Assembly (NCBI GenBank): GCA_029551285.1
Contig: JAKPFT010000062.1
Coordinates: 18,017 to 82,016 of the forward strand
DNA length: 64,000 nucleotides
Direction of reading: 5' to 3'
Source: a bacterium
GTDB taxonomy: Bacteria; Ratteibacteria; UBA8468; B48-G9; DSTR01
Shown: piece after piece, positions 15,822 through 23,612 of the stretch
Numbering within the stretch: position 1 is the stretch's first letter
Layout of the letters: every line of letters starts with the position of its first letter
Position numbers and translations under genes: made by a program
The notes under the pieces: model-generated
What the model saw: only the letters and a program-made list of their open reading frames with translations
Databases searched by the model: none
What the model was told of the DNA's origin: nothing

Positions 15822-16088
15822 ATGATCAAAGCCGATTTTGTAGAAAAAGTAGCGGAACGCACTGGCCTGACCAGGATACTGGTTAAGAGTACCATTGAAA
15901 GTTTCCTTGACTGTCTGCGGGAAGCCCTTGAGCAGGGACAAAGGATTGAGTTCAGGAATTTTGGAGTCTTCCAGGTGAAGGTGCGGCCGCCCAAGGTGGC
16001 GCGAAATCCTAAAACCGGGGAAAGGGTTGATGTCCCGCAGAGAAAAAAGGTCACCTTTAAGCCTTCCAGAGCCCTTAAATTATATTAG
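15822..16088 (+). CDS. HU/IHF-family DNA-binding protein
   Basis: An 88-residue histone-like protein of standard HU size. The helical dimerisation half (MIKADFVEKVAERTGL ... FLDCLREALEQGQRIEFRNFGVF) is followed by the DNA-binding beta-arm with ARNPKTGERVDVPQ and the family ending VTFKPSRALK. It bends and compacts DNA. Which of HU or IHF it is cannot be decided from one subunit. The start was moved from 15774 to 15822, where AAGGGGGAG precedes the ATG. It follows tRNA-Leu by 59 bp. Confidence 0.92.
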   Translation: MIKADFVEKVAERTGLTRILVKSTIESFLDCLREALEQGQRIEFRNFGVFQVKVRPPKVARNPKTGERVDVPQRKKVTFKPSRALKLY

Positions 16089-16168
16089 CTAATAGAAGGT
16101 CAACTTGCCACTGCATGACCGCAAAGAAGTAATGTTTTGTGCTTCTTCCTCGGGCTCACGGTATGTAC

Positions 16169-16462
16169 TTATCTCTGGGGAAGGGGCGGCCCGGGTTGTA
16201 CTGGAGATGTTGGTTGCTGGGGTGGCCGGTAGATGTAAAGGAAATAATTTAGTTTATTGAAACTTGCCTCGCCTTTGTCTCTTTGATACTGGGCCACCAC
16301 GGCATAGGAGTAAACTCCCAGTCCAACCAGCAACACCGCCAGAATGTAACCGACAATAGCTTTTTTCTTGTTGACCTCGTCAATCATCAAACCCAGCATG
16401 AACACCATAAAACCTAATCCGATTACTGCCAGGGCCTGAATATATCCGAGCTCAAAATCCAT
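16169..16462 (-). CDS. Small membrane protein with two transmembrane segments (unknown)
   Basis: I do not recognise the family. The 97-residue protein has two hydrophobic helices, at about residues 6-26 (IQALAVIGLGFMVFMLGLMI) and 34-55 (AIVGYILAVLLVGLGVYSYAV). A proline-rich, probably disordered tail follows (RPPQQPTSPVQPGPPLP). I start it at 16462 because GAGGAGG lies six bases upstream; the 16489 start has no such site. It has its own promoter, downstream of tsf. Confidence 0.7.
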   Translation of the reverse strand: MDFELGYIQALAVIGLGFMVFMLGLMIDEVNKKKAIVGYILAVLLVGLGVYSYAVVAQYQRDKGEASFNKLNYFLYIYRPPQQPTSPVQPGPPLPQR

Positions 16463-16508
16463 CAATTCCTCCTCGGTTGTTTGACGCACCCTTCCTCAAG
16501 ACGCAATA

Positions 16509-16537
16509 AGTTTAACAGGTCCTGAGACGGCCGTCAA
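16509..16537 (-). promoter_or_regulatory. Promoter of the small membrane protein gene
   Basis: On the minus strand TTGACG, a 17-bp spacer and TAAACT are read, about 47 bp before the ATG at 16462. The leader contains GAGGAGG. Confidence 0.65.
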
Positions 16538-16558
16538 AAGTAGTGCTCCATTTGTCAA

Positions 16559-17149
16559 TTATTCACCAAGGGCAAACCTCACAAACCGTCTGACCCTGAT
16601 ATTCTCTCCAAGTTTGGCTACCTTCTGGCTGAGATAATCCTTTACCCTGAGGCTCTCATCGCGGATGAACTTCTGTTCCAGTAAGACATGTTGCTGATAA
16701 AAATCTTCAAGTTTTCCGTTAAGTATTTTTTCAGCAACTTCAGCAGGTTTATCCACGCAGAATTGCTGCTGAATCAATCTTTTTTGTTCCTCTACCACCT
16801 TCTCAGGAACAGATTCCCGATCAACCCAGGCAGGATTGGTGGCCGTCACCTGCAAACAGAGATTCTTGACCAGGTCCTGAAAGTCATCGGTTCTGGCAAC
16901 AAAATCACTCTCACAATTGACTTCCACCAGAACGCCGATGCGGCCGTTGGTGTGGATATAGGCGCCGACTCTACCCTCGTGCGTCTCGCGGCTGGACTTG
17001 TCTTTAACCATTTGTAGTCCGAGGACCTTTAGCCGTTCTAACGCCTTTTGATGGTCTCCTCCTGTTTCCTCAAGGGCTTTCTTACACTCCATCACGCTTA
17101 AACCCGTCTCTTTCCTCAGGGCTTTCACCTGTTCCGCAGAAATTTTCAT
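16559..17149 (-). CDS. tsf: Translation elongation factor Ts
   Basis: EF-Ts exchanges GDP for GTP on EF-Tu. The 196-residue protein has the UBA-like N-terminus (VKALRKETGLSVMECKKALEETGGD) and the core EVNCESDFVART that contacts EF-Tu. It ends after one core subdomain (LGENIRVRRFVRF), making it the short form also known from Thermus; E. coli EF-Ts is about 280 residues. It lies 20 bp after rpsB, the usual arrangement, and is expressed from the rpsB promoter. Confidence 0.96.
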   Translation of the reverse strand: MKISAEQVKALRKETGLSVMECKKALEETGGDHQKALERLKVLGLQMVKDKSSRETHEGRVGAYIHTNGRIGVLVEVNCESDFVARTDDFQDLVKNLCLQVTATNPAWVDRESVPEKVVEEQKRLIQQQFCVDKPAEVAEKILNGKLEDFYQQHVLLEQKFIRDESLRVKDYLSQKVAKLGENIRVRRFVRFALGE

Positions 17150-17169
17150 TTGGTTTCTCCTGAAATTTT

Positions 17170-17925
17170 CTAACCGGTATCCCCGGACTCTGAAGCAGGA
17201 ACATCCGCTCCCTGAACCATCTCGCGTATTTCCCGGCTTACCTGGGCTTCGAGTTGGACCTCATTAATCGCCTCGGCCAGCTTGCTCAGAACTAGACGGA
17301 TTGATTTCAGGCCATCATCGTTAGCCGGAATGGGATAGTGAGCCAGCTCTGGATTACCGTTGGTATCGACGATGCCTACAATGGGAATGTTAACCTTTCT
17401 GGCTTCTTTCACAGCATTAATCTCTCGTCTAAGGTCAACAATAATTATGGCGCCGGGATAACCGGTCATTTCTCTGATACCCCCGAATTTTCTTATCAGG
17501 TCCTCTTTCTCCTTTAGAATAAGGCTGGCTTCTTTCTTGGTGTAATAGCTCAGACGGCCTGATGTCTCCAGGGCTTCAATTTCATCAAGTCTCTGGATTC
17601 GTCGTCGAATCGCCTCAAAATTTGTCAGTGTCCCGCCAATCCAGCGGTAGCTGACATAAGGCATTCCGCATTTTTCTGCCATCTCGTTAACGGCACTCTG
17701 AGCCTGTTTCTTTGTTCCGACAAAGAGAACTTTCTTACCCCCGAGGATGACACTCTTGAGAAAAGCCGCGGCTTCCTTTATTTTTTCTGCTGTTCTTTCA
17801 ATATCAATAATGTAGATGCCCTGTCTGCGACCATAAAGAAAAGGTCTTATTCTCGGATCAAACTGCCGTGACGGATGCCCGAAATAGACACCACTCTCCA
17901 GTAGTTCCTTGACTGTAATCTCCAT
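17170..17925 (-). CDS. rpsB: 30S ribosomal protein S2
   Basis: A 251-residue S2 protein of the small ribosomal subunit. The family start (ITVKELLESGVYFGHPSRQFDPRIRPFLYGRRQGIYIIDIERT) and YRWIGGTLTNFEAIRRRI, plus IVGIVDTNGNPELAHYPIPANDD, are unmistakable. The ATG has AAAGGGAAA upstream and a good promoter. Together with tsf it forms the classical rpsB-tsf operon; pyrH and frr do not follow here. Confidence 0.97.
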   Translation of the reverse strand: MEITVKELLESGVYFGHPSRQFDPRIRPFLYGRRQGIYIIDIERTAEKIKEAAAFLKSVILGGKKVLFVGTKKQAQSAVNEMAEKCGMPYVSYRWIGGTLTNFEAIRRRIQRLDEIEALETSGRLSYYTKKEASLILKEKEDLIRKFGGIREMTGYPGAIIIVDLRREINAVKEARKVNIPIVGIVDTNGNPELAHYPIPANDDGLKSIRLVLSKLAEAINEVQLEAQVSREIREMVQGADVPASESGDTG

Positions 17926-17960
17926 TTTTTCGTTTCCCTTTCCGGCGCTGTCTGGTATAA

Positions 17961-17989
17961 ATTTTAACCTGGAAATTATCCGGGGTCAA
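17961..17989 (-). promoter_or_regulatory. Promoter of rpsB-tsf
   Basis: On the minus strand TTGACC, a 17-bp spacer and TAAAAT are read. The leader would be about 30 nt, too short for a large S2-binding autoregulatory structure of the kind known in some bacteria. Confidence 0.7.
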
Positions 17990-18029
17990 CCAGCGCATAC
18001 TATCAATTATACACCAACCAGGCTCGCTG

Positions 18030-18584
18030 TCAAAATCTCAGGTGTGTGTTTCTCAAGGCAATCAGGATTAACACCGCAACAAGCACAATCCAGTTGAGAT
18101 GTTCCCTGTTGAGCCGGACATGCTCCCAGGAGAAGTCTTTCCAGGAAGTAGGAGCAGGCCCGGGAAGGAACACCGGTGTCACCTTCTTATAGGCCTCATA
18201 CTCTTGGCCAAACTTCTTGGTAAGAAATTTCTCTTCAACGATTATCGCCGGAATGTAAAAGACCGGGAAAAGCAATAATCCCAGAAGCAGCAGGACCCAG
18301 TTACCGGAAGCGGAAGATAGACCAAGGGTAACCAGGAAACTTCCGAAATAAAGAGGATGACGACACCAGCGATATGGGCCAGTTCGGGCAACTTCCTGGT
18401 TTTTCTTTATGACTCCAGCAGAACTGGTGCGCAACACTTCCCCCAGCAGGGTGAGAAAAACTCCTGGCCAGAAAAGTATTCCCGGCGTTCTGGCAAAGGC
18501 AGCCACCAGGAGTATGAATACCCATCCCGCCGTGGCCCGGCGCCGGGCTAATCTTCTAAGGAAACCAGTTCCATCTGTCCCCAT
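18030..18584 (-). CDS. Isoprenylcysteine carboxyl methyltransferase (ICMT) family membrane protein
   Basis: A 184-residue integral membrane protein with several hydrophobic helices. The ICMT/phospholipid methyltransferase signature is in the second half: GPYRWCRHPLYFGSFLVTLG, followed by IIVEEKFLTKKFGQEYEAYKK. Bacterial members methylate small isoprenoid, lipid or other substrates using SAM; the substrate is unknown. The 18584 ATG has AGGAAG upstream; the 18611 start in the track lies deeper inside the preceding gene. It overlaps the UPF0280 gene by 37 bp, so translation is probably coupled. Confidence 0.82.
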   Translation of the reverse strand: MGTDGTGFLRRLARRRATAGWVFILLVAAFARTPGILFWPGVFLTLLGEVLRTSSAGVIKKNQEVARTGPYRWCRHPLYFGSFLVTLGLSSASGNWVLLLLGLLLFPVFYIPAIIVEEKFLTKKFGQEYEAYKKVTPVFLPGPAPTSWKDFSWEHVRLNREHLNWIVLVAVLILIALRNTHLRF

Positions 18585-19276
18585 GCCATCATCTTCCTGC
18601 CGGCAATGCACACAGCTGCCTCCACAAAGGGCAAGCGGCTCAATTCCGTTTCTATCTGTGACCAGTCACCACTGGCCAGGACAAGATTTCCCAGACGGGT
18701 AGCAGCAGCATCTGCCAGCGTGGCTGACCGGCACACTACTGTTACGGCATCAGCCTGACCATAACTCCAGGAGTGGCCGACCGTACCGCTTGAGGTAGCA
18801 ATACCCCGGCTGAAATCAGATCCTGGAAGCTTAATCCCAATTTTGAGTGAAAAGGGGGAGTTGCCCGCATAGATACCGATGACTGCAGGATTTAAGCAGT
18901 GCAAAAAAATATCTCCCCCATTTTCCACGATAACCTGAGACGATTCTTGAAGAAGGGAGTGGCCTACCGCCTCTGCCAGGGCCCCGGCCACGGCAGCCAT
19001 AGGGCCTGTGTTGGTGAGCCAGGCCGCCTCGGCCATAGTTTGAACGATGGGCGGCGCTTTCTCCACTTCCAGGGGCGTAAAGGAATAGTAAAATTCCGGG
19101 TGAGCCTCAATATATTGTTTTAGTTGCTCCCGGTGATGCCACAGGACTGCCCTGGCTTTCTCCCGTAAATCTTTTTCTGCCAGAATCATCAGATTGCTTT
19201 CTTCAATGATTATTTGAAAGGAAAGCATACCGGCCGGGTGAACGATCGTACGGTAAAAAGGTTTCTTATCTTTCAT
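18548..19276 (-). CDS. UPF0280 family protein (ApbE-related fold)
   Basis: A 242-residue protein of the UPF0280 family, recognised from FYRTIVHPAGMLSFQIIIEESNLMILAEKDL, the TNTGPMAAVAGALAEAVG helix and the VIVENGGDIFLH strand. The family is structurally related to the flavin transferase ApbE, but its biochemical role is not established. I chose the ATG at 19276, which gives an ATGA overlap with the upstream PP-loop gene. The three-gene order PP-loop, UPF0280, ICMT suggests a shared modification pathway. Confidence 0.85.
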   Translation of the reverse strand: MKDKKPFYRTIVHPAGMLSFQIIIEESNLMILAEKDLREKARAVLWHHREQLKQYIEAHPEFYYSFTPLEVEKAPPIVQTMAEAAWLTNTGPMAAVAGALAEAVGHSLLQESSQVIVENGGDIFLHCLNPAVIGIYAGNSPFSLKIGIKLPGSDFSRGIATSSGTVGHSWSYGQADAVTVVCRSATLADAAATRLGNLVLASGDWSQIETELSRLPFVEAAVCIAGRKMMAWGQMELVSLED

Positions 19277-20247
19277 TTGATTAACCATGGCAGGAAAAGA
19301 GCCTTTGGTTTTCGGGATACTTTGACAGACTGTCGCTGGGTGCGAACCGTGACCTCAGCCAGTGGCACCGGACAGTAAGAAGCCACGATGTCCCAGACTG
19401 TCCCCACTGGATTTCCCTGCAGCAACCCCATAAAGCCAGGGGCTTCATCAACAGAGACGAGGGTATCGCCGGGTTGTTTCAACTGTTTCAATCTTTCTCG
19501 TTCACCTTCATCTCTGGGTAAGATAAGTTTACTCTCTCTGGTGAGACGAAAATGCCGACCCACCTGAAGGAGGAGGCAGTCAGCATTGGTGAATTCGGCC
19601 TTATGCTCCATGAGGTCACTTAGCCGCCGGCAAAAACCAGGCACTGTAAGCAGACAGCCCCCAGCCGGGCTGGCAAAATCCTCCACCTGTTTTTCTTCGG
19701 CAAGAGCGAACTGAACTTTTCTTTGTTTTCCCTGAATGGCTAAAAGACGGTTTCTGTCCACCCATCCAGCAATTTCGGGACGGGTGGGAGGCAGCAAGAG
19801 GGCTGAGAGCGGCCGAAGAATATAACCTTCTAAGTGACTGGCTCGGTCAATCAAAGCCAGCGTCTGTCGGGACTGGGAAAATGGTCGCTGCCCCAGCACT
19901 TCTCCGGTAAAGATAAAAGAAGCCTTCTCCTTAATCATAAGTTTTTTAGCCTCCTGCACCATGAAAAGATGACAATCAATGCAGGGATTAAGATTTTGAC
20001 CGTATCCATAAGATGGGTTTTTGACAATCTGGAGATAGTCTTTGCCGGTTTCCAGAAGGCACAGTTGTATACCAAGTTTAGCCGCCATCCTGGTGACCCG
20101 GCGCGTTAATTTTTCTCCAAAATGAGGACTGAAGGGAGTTACCAGATGTAGCGCGATTACCTGAATGTTCTGTTCCAGAAGGAGTTTAACCGCCAGGGCA
20201 CTATCCAGGCCTCCAGAAATCAGTCCAATGGCTTTAAAGGTTTTCAT
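19273..20247 (-). CDS. PP-loop ATPase, tRNA thiolation-type (ThiI/MnmA-like)
   Basis: A 324-residue protein. The N-terminal PP-loop GLISGGLDSALAVKLL (residues 8-23) is followed by the cysteine motif NPCIDCH near residue 88 and FTGEVLGQRPFSQS. The middle has FASPAGGCLLTVPGF, seen in proteins often annotated as tRNA 4-thiouridine synthase or 2-thiouridylase-like. They activate a uridine with ATP and insert sulfur, probably through the conserved Cys residues. It lacks the THUMP and rhodanese domains of classical ThiI. Which tRNA position it modifies is not known. It starts the UPF0280/ICMT operon and its ATG sits 7 bp after a -10 box. Confidence 0.75.
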   Translation of the reverse strand: MKTFKAIGLISGGLDSALAVKLLLEQNIQVIALHLVTPFSPHFGEKLTRRVTRMAAKLGIQLCLLETGKDYLQIVKNPSYGYGQNLNPCIDCHLFMVQEAKKLMIKEKASFIFTGEVLGQRPFSQSRQTLALIDRASHLEGYILRPLSALLLPPTRPEIAGWVDRNRLLAIQGKQRKVQFALAEEKQVEDFASPAGGCLLTVPGFCRRLSDLMEHKAEFTNADCLLLQVGRHFRLTRESKLILPRDEGERERLKQLKQPGDTLVSVDEAPGFMGLLQGNPVGTVWDIVASYCPVPLAEVTVRTQRQSVKVSRKPKALFLPWLIK

Positions 20248-20254
20248 AGAAAAT

Positions 20255-20260
20255 AATTTT
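20255..20260 (-). promoter_or_regulatory. -10 box of the PP-loop gene (possible leaderless start)
   Basis: TAAAAT on the minus strand lies seven bases before the ATG at 20247, with no Shine-Dalgarno sequence between. No convincing -35 is seen at 16-18 bp, so the call rests on spacing alone. Confidence 0.35.
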
Positions 20261-20336
20261 ATCAGATTGGAGCCGCTTAATCTACTTTTCTCCGACAGGT
20301 ATGGCTCTAAAAAGGCTAAGAAGGTCGCCCTGTTCG

Positions 20337-20345
20337 TGGTATAAT
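20337..20345 (+). promoter_or_regulatory. Extended -10 promoter of murG (possible leaderless start)
   Basis: TGGTATAAT is a perfect -10 with the extended TG. It lies six bases before an in-frame GTG at 20352. The -35 region is weak, as is common for extended -10 promoters. This makes the track start at 20301 unlikely, because it lies upstream of the promoter. Confidence 0.6.
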
Positions 20346-20351
20346 TCAGGT

Positions 20352-21455
20352 GTGGTAGTGAAAATACTCATCGCAACCGGGCCGACCGGCGGCCACTTTT
20401 TCCCCGGGCTGGCCCTGGCGGAGCGCATCCGGAAAATGACTGACTGGTCAGTGGTGATGGTGGTCCCACCGAGGCCAGCCCTGCGGGCCTGGCTGGTCAG
20501 AAAAGAAATTTCCAGTATTGAGTTACCCGACGTGCCCTTCAAATTGAGGGAGTTCTGGAGGCTGCCGGGACGATGGTTAAACATCTTCAGAAGGGCAGGG
20601 CAAATTATCACACGGGAAAAACCATCTCTGGTGGTCGGCACAGGTAGCTATGCCTCTTTAGCGGTGGTTCTGGCAGCGTGGATGAATGGCTGCCGGGTTG
20701 TGGTCCATGAACAAAATATTGTCGCGGGCAAGACGACACGACTGCTATCTTTGCTGGCCGACAGGGTCGCTGTTACTTTTCCGGAGACGAGAGGCTTGTC
20801 CCGGCTGCGCTGTGAGGTAACGGGGTTGCCTCTCCTGGAAGATTTTTCTTATCGTCTGGAACGGAACAAGGCACTGGAATCTCTTGGTTTAGATGCCGGG
20901 AAGGTAACTCTCCTGGTCATGGGAGGCAGTCAGGCGTCGCGCGCCCTTAACCGGTTGGTCCTGACTAATCTTAAACTTTTCCGGAAGGAAAACCTTCAGT
21001 GTCTTCATCTGGCCGGCCCGGAAAGGGAAGAGGTCGGAGAGGCTTACCGGAGGGCTGGTGTTCGGGCAAGGGTTTTTGATTTCTCCTGCGAGATGGGTTT
21101 ACTCTATAGTGCCAGTGATGTCGCTGTGGCTCGTGCTGGAGCCGGCACTCTGGTGGAACTGGTAAACCGGCAGTTACCGGCAATCCTTGTTCCCTATCCT
21201 TATGCCGGGGGACACCAGAGGGAAAATGCCAGATGGCTTCTAAAAAAAGGGGGGTGTCTGCTCCTGGAGCAGGGAGCGAGAATGAGGGAAGAATTTCCCT
21301 CCCTACTTCAGCAACTACTGAAAGAGCGTGACTTGATGCGGGCCAGACTATCCCGGCTCCATCTAACTGACGACCGGGAATGTTTTCTCAGTTTGATAAA
21401 GGGTCTGGTCGCGAGCAAAAAAAGGAAAGATACGCGGTTTAGCCATAGTCACTAA
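20352..21455 (+). CDS. murG: UDP-N-acetylglucosamine--lipid I GlcNAc transferase
   Basis: MurG adds GlcNAc to lipid I on the cytoplasmic face of the membrane to make lipid II for peptidoglycan. The protein, 367 residues from the GTG at 20352, has the N-terminal G-loop ATGPTGGHFFPGLALAE (usually GGTGGH), VVGTGSYASLAVVLAAW, VVHEQNIVAGKTTRLL, the donor-domain loop VMGGSQASRALN and the donor site RAGAGTLVELVNRQLPAILVPYPYAGGHQRENA. It heads a cluster with murC, nnrE and two large envelope-type proteins. The GTG at 20358 is an alternative start. Confidence 0.95.
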   Translation: MVVKILIATGPTGGHFFPGLALAERIRKMTDWSVVMVVPPRPALRAWLVRKEISSIELPDVPFKLREFWRLPGRWLNIFRRAGQIITREKPSLVVGTGSYASLAVVLAAWMNGCRVVVHEQNIVAGKTTRLLSLLADRVAVTFPETRGLSRLRCEVTGLPLLEDFSYRLERNKALESLGLDAGKVTLLVMGGSQASRALNRLVLTNLKLFRKENLQCLHLAGPEREEVGEAYRRAGVRARVFDFSCEMGLLYSASDVAVARAGAGTLVELVNRQLPAILVPYPYAGGHQRENARWLLKKGGCLLLEQGARMREEFPSLLQQLLKERDLMRARLSRLHLTDDRECFLSLIKGLVASKKRKDTRFSHSH

Positions 21456-21468
21456 GGAACCCCAACCA

Positions 21469-22911
21469 ATGCAGAAAAGTATATTGAAACAGGCAAAAAA
21501 AATTCATCTCGTAGGCATTGGCGGCAGCGGGATGAGCGGTCTGGCAATGCTCTTATTCCGGCAGGGGAAAACTGTTACCGGTTCAGACCTGGAAGAGACG
21601 CCGCTGCTGGCCAGGCTTCGCCAGCAGGGTATTACTGTCAAAGTCGGGCATCGTCCCGAAAATATCAGTCCGGAACTGGATTTAGTGGTTTGTTCCCATG
21701 CTGTCAGGCCGGATAATCCTGAGTTTCAGAGAGCCGTCACCTTAAGAATCCCTGTTGTTTCTTATCCGGAAGCCCTGGGATTACTTATGCAGGAGAAACG
21801 GGGGATAGCGATTGCGGGGACGCACGGTAAGACCACTTCTTCAGCGCTGGTGGTCACCATTCTTAAAAGTGGCGGGCTGTCGCCTTCTTTCGTTATCGGC
21901 GGAGAAATTTGCGGTCTGGGTAACTCCGAAGTTGGTTCTGGAGAATACCTGATTGTGGAGGCCTGTGAATATCGTCGTTCTTTTCTTGCCTATTATCCAG
22001 AAATCGCCGTCATCACCAGCGTGGAAGAGGACCATCTGGATTATTACCGGGACCTGTCGGAAATTCAGGAAGCCTTTGGCTGCTTTGCCGCGCGGGTGCG
22101 GCCGGAAGGAGCCTTGATCGTTTGTGCTGAGGACAAGCGGGCACTGCATTGTGCAGGCGCTGCTGTCGCCAGGGTTATCACTTACGGTTTCAATGGAGCT
22201 GACTGGCAGGCTGGCAGCGTCACCGAAAGTGCGGGGGGCATTTCCTTTGAGTGTTTCTTCAGGTGTGAGTTTTTTGGCAGCTTTAGCTTACCTCTGCTTG
22301 GCCGTCATAATGTCCTGAACGCTCTGGGGGCCATCGCCGTGGGAAAAGAGTTGGGGCTAACGGCAGAGACTTTGAGCCGGGCTCTGGCGTCTTTTCCGGG
22401 TGTTCATCGGCGCCTGGAGAAGATTGCAGAGGTTGGCGAGGTCATCATTATGGATGATTACGGGCACCACCCCACGGAGATAAGAGCGACCCTTCTGGCT
22501 CTGCGCGGTCGGTATCCGCAACGGAGAGTAATTGTAATTTTTCAGCCCCACCAGTACAGCCGCACCCGTTTTCTTCTTGAAGATTTTGCGGCCTCGTTTA
22601 ACCTGGCTGATAAGGTAATTGTGCCTGATATCTATTTTGTCCGTGATTCGGAAAGAGAGAAACAGCTGGTTAACGCGGGGATGCTGGCGGAAAAGATCAG
22701 GGGACACGGTCGCCAGGCGCTTTATCTGCCCACAGCGACTGAAATTATTGCCTACCTCAAAGAGATTGTTAAACCGGGTGATCTTGTGATTACCATCGGC
22801 GCAGGTCCCATTAACCGGGTGGGATGGCAGTTCGCTCAGGAACTTCAGAAAAAGGTCTTAGCCTCACCATCGCTGCCAGAAGATTTGCCAGCGGAAAGTA
22901 AACTGACATGA
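21469..22911 (+). CDS. murC: UDP-N-acetylmuramate--L-alanine ligase
   Basis: MurC adds L-alanine to UDP-MurNAc using ATP, the first peptide step in cell-wall precursor synthesis. The 480-residue protein has the Rossmann start HLVGIGGSGMSGLA, the P-loop IAIAGTHGKTTSSALV, VEACEYRRSFLAYYPEIAVITSVEEDHLDYY and the C-terminal DDYGHHPTEIRATL and FQPHQYSRT segments. The length is typical. It follows murG by 13 bp. Its stop overlaps the start of nnrE by ATGA. Confidence 0.96.
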   Translation: MQKSILKQAKKIHLVGIGGSGMSGLAMLLFRQGKTVTGSDLEETPLLARLRQQGITVKVGHRPENISPELDLVVCSHAVRPDNPEFQRAVTLRIPVVSYPEALGLLMQEKRGIAIAGTHGKTTSSALVVTILKSGGLSPSFVIGGEICGLGNSEVGSGEYLIVEACEYRRSFLAYYPEIAVITSVEEDHLDYYRDLSEIQEAFGCFAARVRPEGALIVCAEDKRALHCAGAAVARVITYGFNGADWQAGSVTESAGGISFECFFRCEFFGSFSLPLLGRHNVLNALGAIAVGKELGLTAETLSRALASFPGVHRRLEKIAEVGEVIIMDDYGHHPTEIRATLLALRGRYPQRRVIVIFQPHQYSRTRFLLEDFAASFNLADKVIVPDIYFVRDSEREKQLVNAGMLAEKIRGHGRQALYLPTATEIIAYLKEIVKPGDLVITIGAGPINRVGWQFAQELQKKVLASPSLPEDLPAESKLT

Positions 22912-23612
22912 AAAGACTTATCCTGAAAACAGAGGAAATTTACAAACGGGAAAGGGCCGCGGTGGAGATGTATGGTTTGCCGCTAATTGTCTTGATGGAA
23001 AATGCAGGACACCAGGCTGCAAGTGTGGTCAGCCGCTGGCTGAAGAAAAACAGAAAAGAGAGGGTCCTGGTTGTTTGCGGCCGGGGTAATAACGGCGGCG
23101 ACGGGATGGTCACGGCCAGATATTTGATCAATGCCGGTTTTGACGTCCGGACCATACTGGCGGGAGAAGAGAAAAAGATCTCGGCGCTGGCCTTTACAAA
23201 TTATCAGATATTGTGTAAGATGAAGGCGACCATTATTCAACAACCAGGAACGAATCTGGACTGGCGCGAATTCCAGAAGGTGGAGGTGGTGGTTGACGCG
23301 CTGCTAGGGATAGGATTACACGGGCGGGTGAGAGAGCCTGAGCTAACTATTATCAAGCAGATTAATGCGTTGAAAAAGGCCGTTTTCAGTCTGGATGTTC
23401 CCTCTGGCCTGGACGCCGATAGCGGCGTTGTTCTGGGAGAGGCGGTGCACGCGACCACCACCATCTGTTTTGGCTTTTTGAAACCGGGTTTATTCACCGG
23501 CGCGGGACCGCAGTACAGCGGTAAGGTTAAACTGGTGGACATCGGATTTCCCTGGCCTCTTTATCAGCCTGATTGGGAAGCGGAAACGGCAGACCGGAGA
23601 GGATTTAAATAA
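22908..23612 (+). CDS. nnrE: NAD(P)H-hydrate epimerase (YjeF N-terminal domain protein)
   Basis: This enzyme epimerises the R and S forms of hydrated NAD(P)H so that a dehydratase can repair them. The 234-residue protein is the stand-alone N-terminal YjeF domain: ENAGHQAASVV, the VCGRGNNGGDGMVTARYL nucleotide-binding loop, VVDALLGIGLHG and VFSLDVPSGLDADSG. The dehydratase domain (NnrD) that is fused in E. coli YjeF is absent, so it should be encoded elsewhere. It has an ATGA overlap with murC and a TAATG overlap with the HEAT-repeat gene. Confidence 0.9.
   Translation: MKRLILKTEEIYKRERAAVEMYGLPLIVLMENAGHQAASVVSRWLKKNRKERVLVVCGRGNNGGDGMVTARYLINAGFDVRTILAGEEKKISALAFTNYQILCKMKATIIQQPGTNLDWREFQKVEVVVDALLGIGLHGRVREPELTIIKQINALKKAVFSLDVPSGLDADSGVVLGEAVHATTTICFGFLKPGLFTGAGPQYSGKVKLVDIGFPWPLYQPDWEAETADRRGFK

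Noticed and set aside
20301-20351. Upstream ATG start for murG at 20301
   Set aside because: A strong extended -10 box lies between it and the MurG fold, and the extra residues do not match MurG.
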